Source of the DNA: Scatophagus argus
Taxonomy: Eukaryota > Chordata > Actinopteri > Scatophagidae
Length of the DNA stretch: 64,000 nt
Reading direction: 5' to 3'
Assembly: GCF_020382885.2 (NCBI RefSeq)
Contig: NC_058496.1
Coordinates: 1,335,001-1,399,000, forward strand
In this document: piece after piece, positions 46,978 through 59,460 of the stretch
Layout: each line of letters begins with the position of its first letter
How positions within the stretch are numbered: position 1 is the stretch's first letter
Notes under the pieces: generated by a model
Told to the model about the DNA's origin: nothing
Seen by the model: only the letters and a program-made list of their open reading frames with translations
The model's database searches: none
Program-made: the position numbers and the translations under genes

Positions 46978-49338
46978 ATGCAGTCCATCAGAGGTGAGTG
47001 CTGGCTGACTGAGCTTTCCCAGCCTGGTTTGTCTCTTTGAATCAAACATGTCTCCTTCATGACTTACCCGGAGAGGCACAGCCGTGATGAATCTTATTTA
47101 CTTCCAGACTTGAAGCCAAACTTCAGCGGCCCTCCTCCTTCCTCTATGGCTGCTGGCCCTGATGCGTATCTCCAGGGCAACATCAGGATGACTCTGGAGG
47201 ACCCTGAACTCTGGAAGACCTTCCATGAAATAGGGACTGAGATGATCATCACTAAACCGGGCAGGTAAGACCAAAGAAAAAAACAAAGTTTGATGCGAAA
47301 CGTTTGGAGTGCAGAGTCCTCACTCGTGTTTGCCCGTCTGTGTTGCAGGAGGATGTTTCCACACTGTAAAGTAAATCTTTCTGGCCTCATTCCATGTGCC
47401 AAGTACATCTTGCTGGTTGACATGGTGCCTGAGGATGGTTTCAGGTACAAGGTAAGACAGCAGAACTCTCACAGCTGAGAATAAATTCTCTTTCCAACAA
47501 TAAAAAGTGGCCTTGACTCATCCCAGATACCCCTCAGTGGTTTCCAGTACACACACCCCCCCCCCACCCCCCGACATGGCACATCAAAGGCTGCTATCTC
47601 TTCCTGTTATTCTATCCCCTGCTGGGGGCCCACTGTACTACCCCCTAACTCTGTGGGTGGTGCTGGCCGGCAGTGACTCTCCACTCAGTCTGTCCACTCT
47701 TCACACCTTGTCAGGGGAAGGAGATTCTGTAAATCACATTTCTCTCTGACAGACTGACTGACTGTCTCTGCTTCCCTGCAGTGGAATAAAGAGAAATGGG
47801 AGGTGGCAGGAAAAGCGGAGCCCCAGCCTCCCTGCAGGACTTACCTCCACCCCGACTCTCCGGCCCCGGGGAGCCACTGGATGAAGCAGTCCGTGTCCTT
47901 CCTCAAGCTCAAGCTCACCAACAATACGCTGGACCAGCACGGACACGTGAGTACCAGCACTCCAGCAGCTTCCACATCATGTCCACGCTGCTTTTTTTGG
48001 GGGGGTAGTTGAAGTAAAGCAGAGTTCTGAATAATCCCCCTCTTCCTGCCTGCAGATCATTTTGCACTCCATGCACCGCTACCACCCGCGCTTCCACATC
48101 GTCCAGGCGGACGACCTCTTCAGCGTCCGCTGGAGTGTCTTCCAGACCTTCACCTTCCCTGAGACTTCCTTCACAGCAGTCACGGCCTACCAGAACACAA
48201 AGGTCAGTTTCTATCGCTGCGGGCTGTCGCTGGGAGGACGCCTCACGTTACTGACATTTTAACTGATTTCTCCTCGTCCACAGATTACAAAGCTGAAGAT
48301 CGACCACAACCCGTTTGCAAAAGGTTTCCGCGATGAAGGCACGAATAAAAAACGGTGGGCGCCACACGGTCAGACGCAGAAATTTGGTTTGCTTGCTTAA
48401 GGAATGTTAACTAATGTTTCGATGAATCTGATGCTGCAGGCGTGCAAACAAGAACCCAGCCTGCCTCGACAAACGAGCCAGGATGTCAGACGGTTTGAAC
48501 CGGGACTCTGAGGAGGACAGTCCACCAGGTACCGTTTCAGACCCGCCTGCCCCCTGCTGACGTTTTCATTTTGCTGTCCTGCACCCCTAACCAGTTCTGA
48601 TGATTTCTCAGATTTCTGCCGGTCATCTTACGAGGGTTACGACGGCGAGGAAGGAGACCTGCCCAAAAGGAAAGAGGGCGACGTTGTCAAAGAGGAGCGT
48701 TATTCCCCGTGGGCTGCAGAGAGGGAGCACAGTGCGAGGACCGAGTCTCCCGCTGGGGCAGACCACAGGGACATGTACAACACGGAGCAGCTCGTACCTG
48801 CCCCGGCTTCCTACCAGCCGTACAGGTGAGTAAAGTTATGCGACATTAAGAGCGTAATGCTGTCACGGCAAACGGACTGCTGACCGCCTTCCCTTCGCTC
48901 GTCAGGTTCCACGAGTACGGAAAGTCGCCCTCCCCCTCCTCCAGCGTCGGCAGCAGCAACAGCGGATCAGGACGCTTTGAGCCCAGAGTCCCCGACGTCG
49001 CCACCGTCCCCGATCATGACTCTTCAAAGCCCCGTACACATGAGATTGGCCCTTCCCCCTGCGGCCCCCAGCACCTCCCCGGCCCCCAGGACTACACCGG
49101 GGTCCTCAACATGACCATGGCCCAGGCCAGCAAGCCGGGGGTCATCGGCCACCACATCTACAGTCCGTACGGCGCAGAGCAGCCCCTGGGCCAGTGGAGT
49201 GGCCCCGCCCCCGCCCAGTATCCCCCTCCGCACCACCTGACCGCCGACTACACCACGCAAGCTGTGCACCACGGCTATCACCATGGCAACGTGGCCGAGT
49301 GGAGCCAGTACCCGCTGTTCTCTTACTCCTGCTGGTGA
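46978..49338 (+). CDS. tbx16: T-box transcription factor Tbx16 (spadetail/VegT type), 9 coding exons
   Basis: DNA-binding transcription factor that, in fish, drives migration and fate of paraxial mesoderm precursors. Coding exons: 46978-46993, 47108-47264, 47349-47451, 47782-47946, 48056-48202, 48284-48354, 48440-48528, 48612-48825, 48906-49338, giving 1,395 nt and 464 residues. The start is the short exon MQSIR spliced to [10 protein letters not shown], the usual beginning of this subfamily. An ATG in intron 1 would open a longer N-terminus but is not needed. The T-box spans about 35-219, with [38 protein letters not shown] and [20 protein letters not shown]. The C-terminus is acidic, then Pro/His/Tyr-rich, ending LFSYSCW. 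The related tbx6l is the main alternative; Tbx6 proper and Brachyury fit less well. Confidence 0.88.
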
Positions 49339-49527
49339 AGGGATCCGCTGTGTTCACGGACTGCAGAGACCAGAGACAACAACAGAACCAGACCTTCAGT
49401 TCAGACCGGCAGGAACTCAGACTCAGACTGAAGTGTGCTGCTCCACGCTGACTGCTTGTTTTATCATTGAATTGTCTATTTATTTTCATCTCATCTCACA
49501 TGTGGAAATATTATTTTTATAAAAAAA

Positions 49528-49533
49528 AATAAA
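49528..49533 (+). terminator. tbx16: tbx16 polyadenylation signal (candidate)
   Basis: AATAAA about 190 bases after the stop codon, within an A-rich stretch. A second match is near 49596. Confidence 0.5.
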
Positions 49534-50604
49534 AGAAGAAGAAGGAGAGATTAAAACATAAGTGTGCAATTTATGTCTTTAAATGGTGATGTGAAAATAA
49601 AAACAAAGTGATTTCATGCCTTGTTTGTGTCAGTGTTTTTAATCTGCTGTCAGTTGGCTTGTCTGGCACTGAAGCAGAAACTCAGCACTGAAACACATGC
49701 AGCTGAACTTGTGTTGGCATTGAACAGAGTTACGCTGAAATAAAACGTGACGGACATGAACTGTTATCTCATTTTGATGTGTTTTTCAATGCGAGTCTTC
49801 ACATTTTTTCTTTGTTTGCTGGAATTCATGTCTGGCTGCAGTCAGAAAGGACAAAGACTTGTCAAACATGTCAGAAAGAGTGCAGACTGAAGGAAACGTC
49901 TGAGGTTTGCCGTTGAAACCCCCACAAAAAATGAAAAGTAAAGTAAAGAATTAATTCTTAATGTCTGTTTTATTTTTCAGTCCAATACAACTTTGCTATT
50001 TATATTCATTTGAGCCGAGAATCTTTACAAAATTTCGTTATGATTGCATAAAGACAATAAAGACTATTTAAGTTGTGTTTTCGACGCCAACTTTTTGATT
50101 TCACTGTAAAATCCTGCTGTGATGTCCTCACACTGAAATGAGACGTCCCGTCACCCCTCTGGCTCTTTCCCACTTCATATCTTCCACTGGTTTCACTGGC
50201 CATCCGGCCCGTGTTTGAACAGTTTATTGAACAGATGAGTGTATTATTAAAGTGTTTTTGTTTGCGGGTGCACATCTGCATGCTTTGTGCGTGGCCAGCT
50301 CTTCCTTTGGTGCTGTTTGTTTGTATTTCCTCTTTGTTGATGTAATGAGGACCACTGTGTAGTTTGGACAGGCCCAGCATGCATTAAAGACGTCGTGTTG
50401 CTGCGTCTCCAGCTCACCTGCTGAGGTTTACCCGCCCGGCATCATAAAGCACCGTACGACCCTCGTTCTCCATCTCAATGAGCCTTAAAAAGCATGAAAA
50501 TGGGAGGCTGTTGGCTCCTTTTCACTGGTGAAAAACACAGGCCGGGCTCATCGCCTCCACCCTGGGTGGATATGAGCTGCTAATGACTGTTGTAAAGTCC
50601 GGGG

Positions 50605-50641
50605 GGAGGAGGAGGAGGAGGAGGAGGAGGGGGAGGAAGGG
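50605..50641. repeat. (GGA)n purine tract
   Basis: GGAGGAGG-type trinucleotide run with a short G interruption. Non-coding. Confidence 0.85.
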
Positions 50642-51343
50642 GAGATCATCCATCAGGAACTGTTCTGCTGTGGATTTTATTCATTATCTCACAGGCTTCT
50701 TGAACCAGTATGTCCACACTCAGCCTTCCACAGTCATATGTTGGCTCATTTACTTATTTTAATGAGATAAGAAAAGAGAGATCCTCACAGGAATCTGAGC
50801 TGCTGGGTGAGAAGGTCTGCTTGATCGTATTGTGAGACATTATGAGATCTCCCAGAAGCCATCTTTTTTCATTAAACCCCGAGAAGATAAAATCAGACTG
50901 TCAGGAACTAAGAAAATAAAATCGTGCTTGAGAGCGTTTGCCACAGGATATTGATCAGAATCGTACGCAATCATACATACAGCATAATAACACTTAATGC
51001 ATATAATCTGTTTAGAGACACACACAAAACAAGTTTAATTACAGCTGCTGGACAGCAGGGAGCCCGGAAGCACATTTTGAGGAGGAAGAACACAACAAAT
51101 GTACAATACAATAACGTCCATGAGCAGGACGCACTGGACCAACATCATCATTAAGCCTGGAAGTCGTGTGTGTGAGACAGAAGGTGTTCATGACGCGTCG
51201 CATTGAGCTGAGAGGTGCGCCGACTTGGCCGGACAAACACGAAAAGACCCGTCAGCAGAACAAGCTGGAACACAATGATTCACAACTTAGGAAATCAAAA
51301 ATGTCTGTGAAATGAGGCTGCTGCTCTGTCCTGCCCTGCATGT

Positions 51344-51430
51344 CCAACACACCTGATTCAAACGAACGGCTTGTCTTCAGGCTTCTGCAGAGCTTCATGA
51401 CAGGCTGAACATTTGAATCAGGTGTGTTGG
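51344..51430. mobile_element. Small inverted-repeat element (MITE-like)
   Basis: Arms CCAACACACCTGATTCAAA (51344-51362) and TTTGAATCAGGTGTGTTGG (51412-51430) are exact 19-bp reverse complements around a 49-base middle. Sequences of the CACACCTGATTCAA type are dispersed in fish genomes. It carries no gene. Confidence 0.6.
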
Positions 51431-53044
51431 CTGAAGGCCGGCAGAGTGACTGATTTTGAGGCCACAACGAGGTCACAGTCTCTGAAAAGAGACGTCTGCA
51501 GCTGGACGGAAAGACAGCACGACAGGTAAGAGGAGGAGTTTGGTTTCTTTAACACACCCATGAAGAGTGCAGAGTAAGTCAAGCCGACCATCACTGTGAT
51601 GAATGAAAAGTAACTGAAACTGGCCGCTCAGCCTGACACACGTCTGTGGTGAAAACAAGCTAACAAGCTGACGGTGTTTGTGTGTGATGTGTTCACTGGT
51701 TCTGTTTGGTGTCACTCAAAGCTCAAGAGGAAATAACTGATTTAAAGCTTCATAAGCAGCTTTAATCAGCCTTATGTTATGAATGAGGACCAACAGGGTC
51801 GGTTGCACTAACAGGTCAGACACCAAACAGGTTAGGTATGAGAGCACAGAGATAAATCTGCTAAAAGTTAAACGATGCTGACATGTGGGGGCTTTAAACT
51901 TCACTGAACAGCTTCAGTCAGGGATGGAAACAAGTTGTGCTTGTTATTTATATAGTATATTATCTTCCTTCTAATGTTACGTGGGCCTGCAGAACCAGAA
52001 CAAAACACCCATAAGCCCTCACTGTGAGCGTCACAGCCCCCACGAGATGATCCGTTTCACTACTACAATGTGATCCATTCAGAAGGTTTAGAGAAGCTGC
52101 ATAATCAAATTGTTTTACCTCACTTAAGTTCGCAGCGGGCTAAAGCGGAAGTTAGCCGTCCGATTGGTGGAAATCCGAGGTATGTTGTGTTCACGTCACG
52201 GTGAAACGAAATGTTCTGTACATCGTGTGCAACACGCAAACCGAAGGCGAACGCGTCATGCTGACTGTACGTCCTGTCGATTAGGGCCTGAACGCCTCAG
52301 GTGAGGCTGCTGGGCGTCACAGGCCGAGTCATACTGGTCCAGCAGGACATGGTCTGGCCCACAGTGAGTCCAGACCTCCACAGGTGACTTCCTTTGTTCT
52401 CTATTGACTTATTGCCAAATGCTGTCTGAGGACCTCCTGTCTCTGACACAGCAGGAGACACAAGAATGAAAGTGAGCACTTAGTAAAATTCCCTCGACAC
52501 ACACACACACACACACATCCACAGCTCCACTGGGTTTAATCTGCATAGCTCCACATCAATGGGCAGTTTGGGCCTTTTAATAGCCCTGATAATGGCCCAG
52601 CAAAGAGCAGCACATCGACCTGCACTCAGCGGCCCTTAAAGGCCTCGTCGACGTGGTTAAGTGCATGACATATGTCCTAAGTGTCCCCCAGGTGGATCGT
52701 GGATGTGCAGTGTGTGGTGTCAGCAGACATGTTGGCGGGGGCTGACACCACAGTGTGAAACACAGAGGCTGGGGGGAACAGATGCAGATGAAACGGCCTT
52801 CGTAAAGCCGATGGAGTGCAGGGCCAAATGGAGAGGAGTTAGCGGAGACTGGGCCGGACGGTAGCTGCTCCTCCAACAGCTCGGCCATGTTCAAGGAGGA
52901 GCACTCGTTTCTCTTTCCGCTGCGACCAAAGTAAATTCCTTTAGGGTGGAAAAACAGCTAAATAAACCTGATTGTGATTATTTTCTGTGCGCAGCAACAT
53001 GAGCTGTCATACACGAGACAAAAATGTTAAATGAGTGTTAATGT

Positions 53045-53115
53045 TAAAGGATCAGTTCACCCAAAAATGAAAATTAAGTCACCGTCTCTCACGCTGATGG
53101 AAAGTCAGGTGACTC
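53045..53115 (+). mobile_element. MITE-like end, third copy of the family
   Basis: TTAAAGGATCAGTTCACCCA, then AAATGAAAATTAAGTCACC and ACGCTGATGGAAAGTCA, parallel to the copy at 44750. Confidence 0.5.
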
Positions 53116-53219
53116 ACAGGTGAACTTCCCTTTAATTCAATAGTTCAGTCTCAGATTAAATATCACTACAAGGCCATTTCTTTATTTAGAACTCTATTAA
53201 CTCTATATATTAGGTTTTC

Positions 53220-53400
53220 TGAGGCTGTTGTACTGTGGCTACCAGTTCCTTCGTTTAAAGATTTTGATTTCTTCCAAAGCCCTGAGAGGCCTCGTCCCAA
53301 GTTACTCAGCAGATCCTTTACTGCCTGCTTTATTGATCTCCCGTCATTCACAAAGGTGACGGAGACTTCAGAGCCTTCAGAACCTTCACAGCTGCAAACT
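53220..53400 (+). pseudogene. Decayed LINE reverse-transcriptase C-terminal fragment
   Basis: The plus strand reads as pieces such as LWLPVPSF in one frame and KALRGLVPSYSADPLLP in another. This resembles the 'LHWLPV...KALxGLAPSYL' stretch at the end of many non-LTR reverse transcriptases (L2/CR1-like). A frameshift separates the pieces and no long ORF remains. Confidence 0.4.
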
Positions 53401-54533
53401 CTCGGCACTTTTTATTACTATTATGGATTTCTATTTTGTACAACTAAAAGTATTCAGATTTAAATATTTAAAAATGCAGGAATCAGGCTAAATAACACAC
53501 ACTTTGTGTTGCAGCACACGCACACACACACACACGACCTCGGAGTGACAGCACCGACCCCAGCTGACAAGCAGACGTGACAAAAACAATATATTATTAT
53601 CTTTATTAAATTTCCAAACTTGTCTCATGAATAGGATACTAATTGTTCGCATCTCGAGTGACGGTGCGTTGGAGTACAGTCAGTTTATCTCTAAAGAGTC
53701 TCATCATATGAAGAGGAGAAGCACATTTGACACCAGACGTCCTCCTGAAGTTCTCCCATCGGGCAGCACTGAGGCAAACGAGCTCGAAGCAAACAGAAAT
53801 CCTCTACAACGAACAAACGAAACAACGAATCCAAAATAAACTAAAGGCTCAGGAAGCCCACTTACTGCCAGTGTGATGAGAGTAATAATAATGAGAGATT
53901 ATTTCATGGTGAGACATTAAGTCAGCTTTGTGATAAATATTCTTGTCTTGACTTGCAGGATCTTGTGCTTCCGTACAAAGTCAACGTTTTGGCCATAACG
54001 GTTTTGTTTTTGAGCGACTTGTGGCTGCGGCGGCTCGCCGTTCAGGCAGAAACGCACGGTGATACGAGAGGCCGACGGTGACGCCGAAGGCTCCCCTCCA
54101 TCAGCACAACACAAGTCGACACAAGAACAAGGCACACTGTTCAAACTGCGTGCTTCGGATGGGCACAGTGTAATTCCTGGGAATAACCTGCAACTCCTGG
54201 GTGGAGCCATAAACTAAATCATGAAGAAAAGTCAACAACAATCATTCATTCTCAAAAACATCTGAACAACTTCCATAACTAACTGGAGGGTGTCGTTACA
54301 AATGAAAAGCGGTGCTTGTAAATCTGACGCCCAAACTCAGGCCGGGTGGTCCGGTCTATAACAGGGTTCATTTGTTTTTGAATATTTCAATGCTGCTGAG
54401 GCGGTAAAGAGCTGGTCTGACACCTGCCCGGCAGTGTTGACTCTCAACTGCTTTTCACGTGGCACAGAACAGCAGATGAACTGTGACTCAGCAGCCAAGC
54501 TGCCTGCCGAGATGTCTGCATACTGGATCGGAC

Positions 54534-54539
54534 TTTATT
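54534..54539 (-). terminator. klhl22: klhl22 polyadenylation signal (candidate)
   Basis: AATAAA on the minus strand, about 715 bases after the klhl22 stop codon and the nearest exact match I found. Confidence 0.4.
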
Positions 54540-55251
54540 ACGTAAAAATGCTGCAGAAGAACCAAACAGAACAAAATCTCTGAGGCACACGGGAACCTGT
54601 CCTACAAGAATGTTTATATTCTTGTATAATATTTCATTTTTAAAACACGTGACTGATGTATTTCAAGAAAGCAAAATACTTCAAACATTTCAAACAACCT
54701 TCGTGGCCGTTTGAGCACTAAGAGTCAGAGTTTACGAGGTGCACCTGAAAGCACCACAAAGTCCCCGTGTGTGTAAACTCGGACACATCAGCCGACAGCC
54801 AGTTGCGTTCGTACTCTGGTACAGAAGCATGACGCGAAGCCACAGTCCACGCCTGAGGACACATTCAGACCATTCAGAGTCCACCCAAGTCCAAACCAAA
54901 TTTAGGAGGATCCAGTGTCAAAATGTCTTCAGAGAACAAACCCGCAGGCAGCTGAGGGAACTTCATATTAACGTGTTATTGCATAGCCGGAAGTCGTCTT
55001 CACCTCAACAGTGACAGGAAGTAACGAGGGATCAGCATTTGAGCGGGCAGGCGTCAGAGGGGACAGAGTGTGACAGTCTGAAAAGATATCTGACAAGTCC
55101 TGAATGACACTTTGGTTCAGAGGCACTCAAAGTGGTCAACGTGCAAGAAGGACACGAGGCCGCCGTAACCGCCGCCACAAAGAACAGACTTCAGCATGCT
55201 GTGTATGAAAAGTGCACGACGGTCTCCAGCGCCGGGACGCTCAGTTCACCT

Positions 55252-58200
55252 TCAGTCCTCACTGGACTCCTCTGAGTTGTCCATGTCCACGTCTTCCCAC
55301 GAAGCCTTGGTGCGCTGCTCCCAGCTCCGGGCCTTGGCAACGACGGCGGGAGGCATGAGGGCCACGCAGGCTGCCAGGCCAGAGACGCGCTCCTTAAACT
55401 CTGTCTCGCTCTCCCATTCGTCCGTGTCCACGTTGTACACGTGAACGTACTTCATCCTGTTGCCTTTGTCGTGCGAGCGTCCTCCCAGGACGTAGATGCG
55501 ACCGTCCAGCACGGCGACGCCTGGTTCTCCGTGTCCAGCGGGCAGCGGGGTCACTAAAGACCACGAGTTGGCTTCAGGGTCAAAGCAGGCCACCTTGGTG
55601 AGAAAAATGGGAAAGTAATGAGAGTCGATCGACTGATTATCGGTTATCAAAGAGTCCAACTTGTCCTCAAACACACCTTCACCAGAACGTAAAATAAGGT
55701 CAGACTCAAAAGACGACACAGAGTTTCTGATTTAATACATACGATGAAGACGAGTGTGAGGAGATCCGGAAGTTGGACTTTGAGACACAGAATGTAAACA
55801 AAAACACAAATAAAATACGACATCATACACGTTTATGTGGAAAATAACGAAATAAAAAGCTCGTTTGTACCTTCAGGACGTCACGCCGATATCTGCACTC
55901 GTCATTGCTTCCACCAATCACATAAAGGCGCCCATTAACGGCGGCCATGCCGTGCCACGCCCGCTCCACCGGCCCCTCGGCGCACGCCGTCCAGCTGTTG
56001 GCCACAGGGTCAAAACAGTATGTCTCTCTGAGGTAGGACATTCCTCTGCGTCCGCACGTGATGTAGATTTTCTCATCCAGCACTGCTGCAGCATGGGCGT
56101 ACACCTGGAGGGGAGGTTCGACTTCCATTACAGGAAACTCAGAGGTGTGTAACAGAAACCCCCCACTAACAGCACACAGGTGAGTGTGTAGCACCACCGT
56201 GTGGAAGGCAGCAGTACTGCACGCAGGTCTGACGCCTCCCAGCTCCGTCATACCTCTTTCTTCAGAGACGACACAAACGCCCACGTGTTGGTGTGCGGGT
56301 CATAGCGCTCCACCGACTCCAGCTCGTTGCTGTAGTCCCGTCCTCCGATGGCGTAAATGTGGCCGCCCAGCACACACACGCAGTGGTCAGCGTGCTGCTG
56401 CTGCAGAGGCTGGATGGAGCACCAGCTGTTGTGACGGGGGTCGTACCTGGGAGGAGCATCGAGACGGCAAAGCACCACAATCACACAACAGCAACGCAAT
56501 TCGGATTATCGATCAAATCATTGAGCAAACCAAGCGTTCACTGATTCCAACTTCTCTGTCTCACTCAGGTGGGCCTTCGGATCAGCCAGCACGTCAGCTC
56601 GTCACTAACACGTCTGCACCAGCACAAAGGTTTCACTTTAAACGCAGTCCTGATGTGCACGGCAGGCGGGCCTCACCTCCAGCAGCGGGTCTCTGCTCGA
56701 AACCCGTTGGTGTTCTTGTCTCCTCCGATGAGATAAACGAAGTTGTTGAGCACAGCGATGCCCTGGTTGGACATGCGGGGGGCGTGAGCTGCAGTCAGAG
56801 TCCTCCACTCGCCCCAGCTCGGGTGGAACACCTGAAACAAGTGCTCGCTGTCAGTGAGGGAGGTGGAGGTGAACATCCCCCCAAAGCCCAGTATGCAGTG
56901 CAGGGTGGACCGCGGCTGCGTGAGGGGACTCTGCAGGACGGGCTGCCACATCTCCTGCTCGTGGTAGTACAGAGCGGCTGACACGCAGTCCTTCAGGGGA
57001 CACTGGTTCAGTCTGTCATACAACCTCTGCAGCACATGCTTCTCAATCAGACAGAAACGCACAGCCGCGAGCATCTTCAGATTGTCCTTTGGGTCAGGAA
57101 GATGAAAAAGTGGGTTTAGTGCACAGAAAAATAAGTAAGCAGGGATATAATAAGAGTAAGAGCGAGTCCTTTGCTGCTCAGCGTGTGGCGTGGAGCTGCA
57201 GACAGGAGGACAAAATGCAGACACACCTTAAGACTGACCTGCAAGTACACCTGGTCAGTTTCCACCTGCTCAGGACTGTAGTGGTAGTGAAGAGCCGCCT
57301 CATACACCTCGTTCTCGCTGTTCACCTGAAGCCTGTCGCTGCTCAGCGCTCTGAAGACCTCGTCCTGGGGCAGCTGTCGGTACACATCGGTTCGAGACAA
57401 AGTCTGGATGTTCCTGAGCATGTAGGAGTGGACTCTGGCGTTGAGCTGCTGCAGTCCGTAGACATCAGCCAGGTGCAGCACCTCTAAGATGTTGCTCTCG
57501 TCCAGCCAGGAGAACAGGAAGTCGCAGCAAAAGCCGATGACAATCTCAAGCTTCAAAACACGAGAGGAGAAGAACTTGCAAGAAAACAAATAAACCGGAG
57601 AACAACATGACGAAGCAAAAGAACGAAGAGCTCACCTGCAGTAGCGTGGCAGCTATCAGCACTTCCTGCACACACTCCAGGTCCAACTCGATCTCTGAAG
57701 TGTAGATGTAGTCCAGTATTTTCTTCATGGCCACATAAGACACTTCGTGAATCGGGATCTCCTTTTGCTGCATCTCCCGGAGGCCTCCAGCAAACATCCC
57801 CCTGGTGGAGAAGTGACACGCGGTGTTGGGGTGACCGTGACCACGAGATGTACGTCGTGTCTGGACTCTGCTGCAGTCTCTCTCTCTCTGTAAGGGTTTC
57901 TGTCACTCTCACTGTAAACTGTCCCATAAACACGAAATGCTAAAAGAAATCTGGACTGAAATCCTTTTCTGGTTATGTTCAGCTGTTGGCACAAAGCATC
58001 CAACAGCTTCCAGCAAAGGTTTATCTGTAAACTTGACTACTTTTAGCAGCATAATGGGATTAGAGGGCGACCTACCAGCAGCGGGGCTCCGGTTTACCGG
58101 CACATCGCCACAGATACTCACCGCGTCTGTCAGCGTTTGACTTCCGTCCACTGCGTGACCCATGTGTCACGAGCCCTGCTGGACGGCAGTGTCGTTTTTC

Positions 58201-58385
58201 CCCTAAATGTTGTTCTCCACAGCGTGTGACACCATGATGGCAGTGCAGAGCAAAGCTGTGTGTGCTGCTGATCATAAGACGATGGTGATAAGCTGCAGTA
58301 GGTGGGGAACGAGCACAGAAAGTGTGTGGACTCTGCAGCAGACCCCAGCTGGGTCTCGTGACACTCACTGACCACAATCTGCCTC

Positions 58386-58425
<40 letters not shown>

Positions 58426-58810
58426 TGGAGAACAACACAACAGGAGGAGTGTGGAGGTCAGTGGTGTCTATGTGGCTAATGCTCCATCTGCACCGAGTGC
58501 TGTGACAAACAAAGGCACCACAGAAAGCGAAAGAAAAGGAAGGTGAATAAAGAAACGAAAGTGAGCAGGAGGCCCGCTGTGGGGTTTACCTAAAATAATC
58601 ACAAGAGGCCGCCAGGAGTATCCGGTGGGCTTTGATGGGACGACCCTCCACCAGCAGCACCACGTCGTACAGGATGCCGCTCTGCCTGAGAGCCAGCAGG
58701 CCGTCCAGCAGGCTGCAGAAATGGGCCGAACTCGTGTAGGTTTGTCGGCCCGGGCGGCCCGAGGAGCCCGCGCGTCCTCCCACCGGACTAATCTGTCCCT
58801 CCTCAGCCAT
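55252..58810 (-). CDS. klhl22: Kelch-like protein 22, CUL3 ubiquitin-ligase adaptor, 7 coding exons
   Basis: BTB-BACK-Kelch adaptor that brings substrates to CUL3 ligase; in mammals KLHL22 targets include PLK1 and DEPDC5. Coding exons in gene order: 58810-58590, 57801-57636, 57550-57239, 57086-56677, 56446-56254, 56104-55871, 55593-55252. They sum to 1,878 nt for 625 residues (human 634). The BTB domain includes VLLVEGRPIKAHRILLAASC (about 54-73), BACK follows, and Kelch repeats run from about 290 to 590 (NQGIAVLNNFVYLIGGD, YAHAAAVLDEKIYITCGRRG, GEPGVAVLDGRIYVLGGRSH). The acidic C-terminus ends NSEESSED. The start MAEEGQ follows the family; an in-frame ATG lies nine codons upstream (58837). 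At the exon 2/3 junction the fish protein is one residue shorter than human. Confidence 0.93.
58387..58422. repeat. (TG)n microsatellite
   Basis: About 17 TG units inside the first coding-side intron of klhl22, between the BTB start exon and the second coding exon. Confidence 0.95.
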
Positions 58811-58866
58811 GGCGGGGTTCTGGTGTTGAGGTTTCATCACTTCTATCTGTCCAGCACTAACACCAT

Positions 58867-59056
58867 TCTGAGTATTCACAAATTCTGTTAGAGATCACAG
58901 CCACATCAGATGTCGGCACGCAGAGAAACAAACAGGAAGCAGCAGCAGCAACAAGCAGGCTGGACAGCTAGCGGCTAAAGCGGGGTGGTCACGGCCGCTG
59001 GGAATGTCACTGCGCCGTCAGTGTAGCGTTACATCAGCTGCTACACCCGACTCACA
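58867..59056 (-). other. klhl22: klhl22 5' leader splice junction (tentative)
   Basis: An acceptor ACTCAG/AATGG borders position 58867 and a donor GTGAGT follows position 59056 on the minus strand, which could join an upstream non-coding exon to the start exon. Only the splice consensus supports this. Confidence 0.3.
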
Positions 59057-59407
59057 GCTGGGCTTCATCCACACAGCTATGGGAAAGACGTGAAAGCATA
59101 TCGCTGTACACAGAAAGCCTACCGTCAGCTGTCAGCTGATGTTACGCTTGTGTAAACTGCGAAGGACAGCGGCTAGCAACCAGTTAGCTGCTTAACGCGC
59201 TATGAAAGCAGAAAGCGAGACACTTTAATCGTGAAACAAAACGGCTGCGCCACAATATATTCGTGTTGGTCAAAAACAAACCGTTTCACACTGACTGTTT
59301 GGACAGCAAACCCTTCACGGAGCGACTAGCAAACAGCGCCGTCCGATCTGCTCTTTGACAGCTCAGAACAAGTCTGTTTACTTTTTGGTGTCGGACGACG
59401 AGCTCAA

Positions 59408-59460
59408 GCGCTATTGGCTATTGTCGCATTGTCCCGCCCCTTTTCCAACAAAGAGCCAAT
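59408..59460 (-). promoter_or_regulatory. klhl22: klhl22 promoter with CCAAT and GC boxes
   Basis: On the minus strand: CCAAT core at 59413-59417, GC box GGGGCGGG at 59433-59440 and an ATTGG inverted CCAAT near 59456. No TATA box is seen. The CpG-containing stretch from 59000 to 59440 fits a broadly active promoter. Confidence 0.5.

Larger units (their letters stand above)
49620..54533. other. tbx16-klhl22 convergent intergenic region
   Basis: No gene supported in about 4.9 kb. It contains a (GGA)n tract at 50605-50641, an inverted-repeat element at 51344-51430, (CA)n at 52497-52517, a MITE-like end near 53045 and a decayed LINE fragment near 53220-53400. The two flanking genes converge here. 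Confidence 0.5.

Noticed and set aside
47059..47107. Alternative in-frame start [11 protein letters not shown] for tbx16 within intron 1
   Set aside because: The MQSIR exon at 46978 with a clean donor joins in phase to the conserved DLKPNF start, matching the subfamily; the intronic ATG gives an unusual N-terminus.
56184..56981. 265-codon plus-strand frame
   Set aside because: It spans klhl22 exons and an intron in antisense, and the peptide has no domain; long open frames are expected opposite GC-rich Kelch exons.
58835..58879. Upstream starts for klhl22 (GTG at 58879, ATG at 58837)
   Set aside because: The GTG is not a normal vertebrate start, and the MAEEGQ start has a good Kozak context and agrees with the family; the ATG at 58837 remains a weak alternative.
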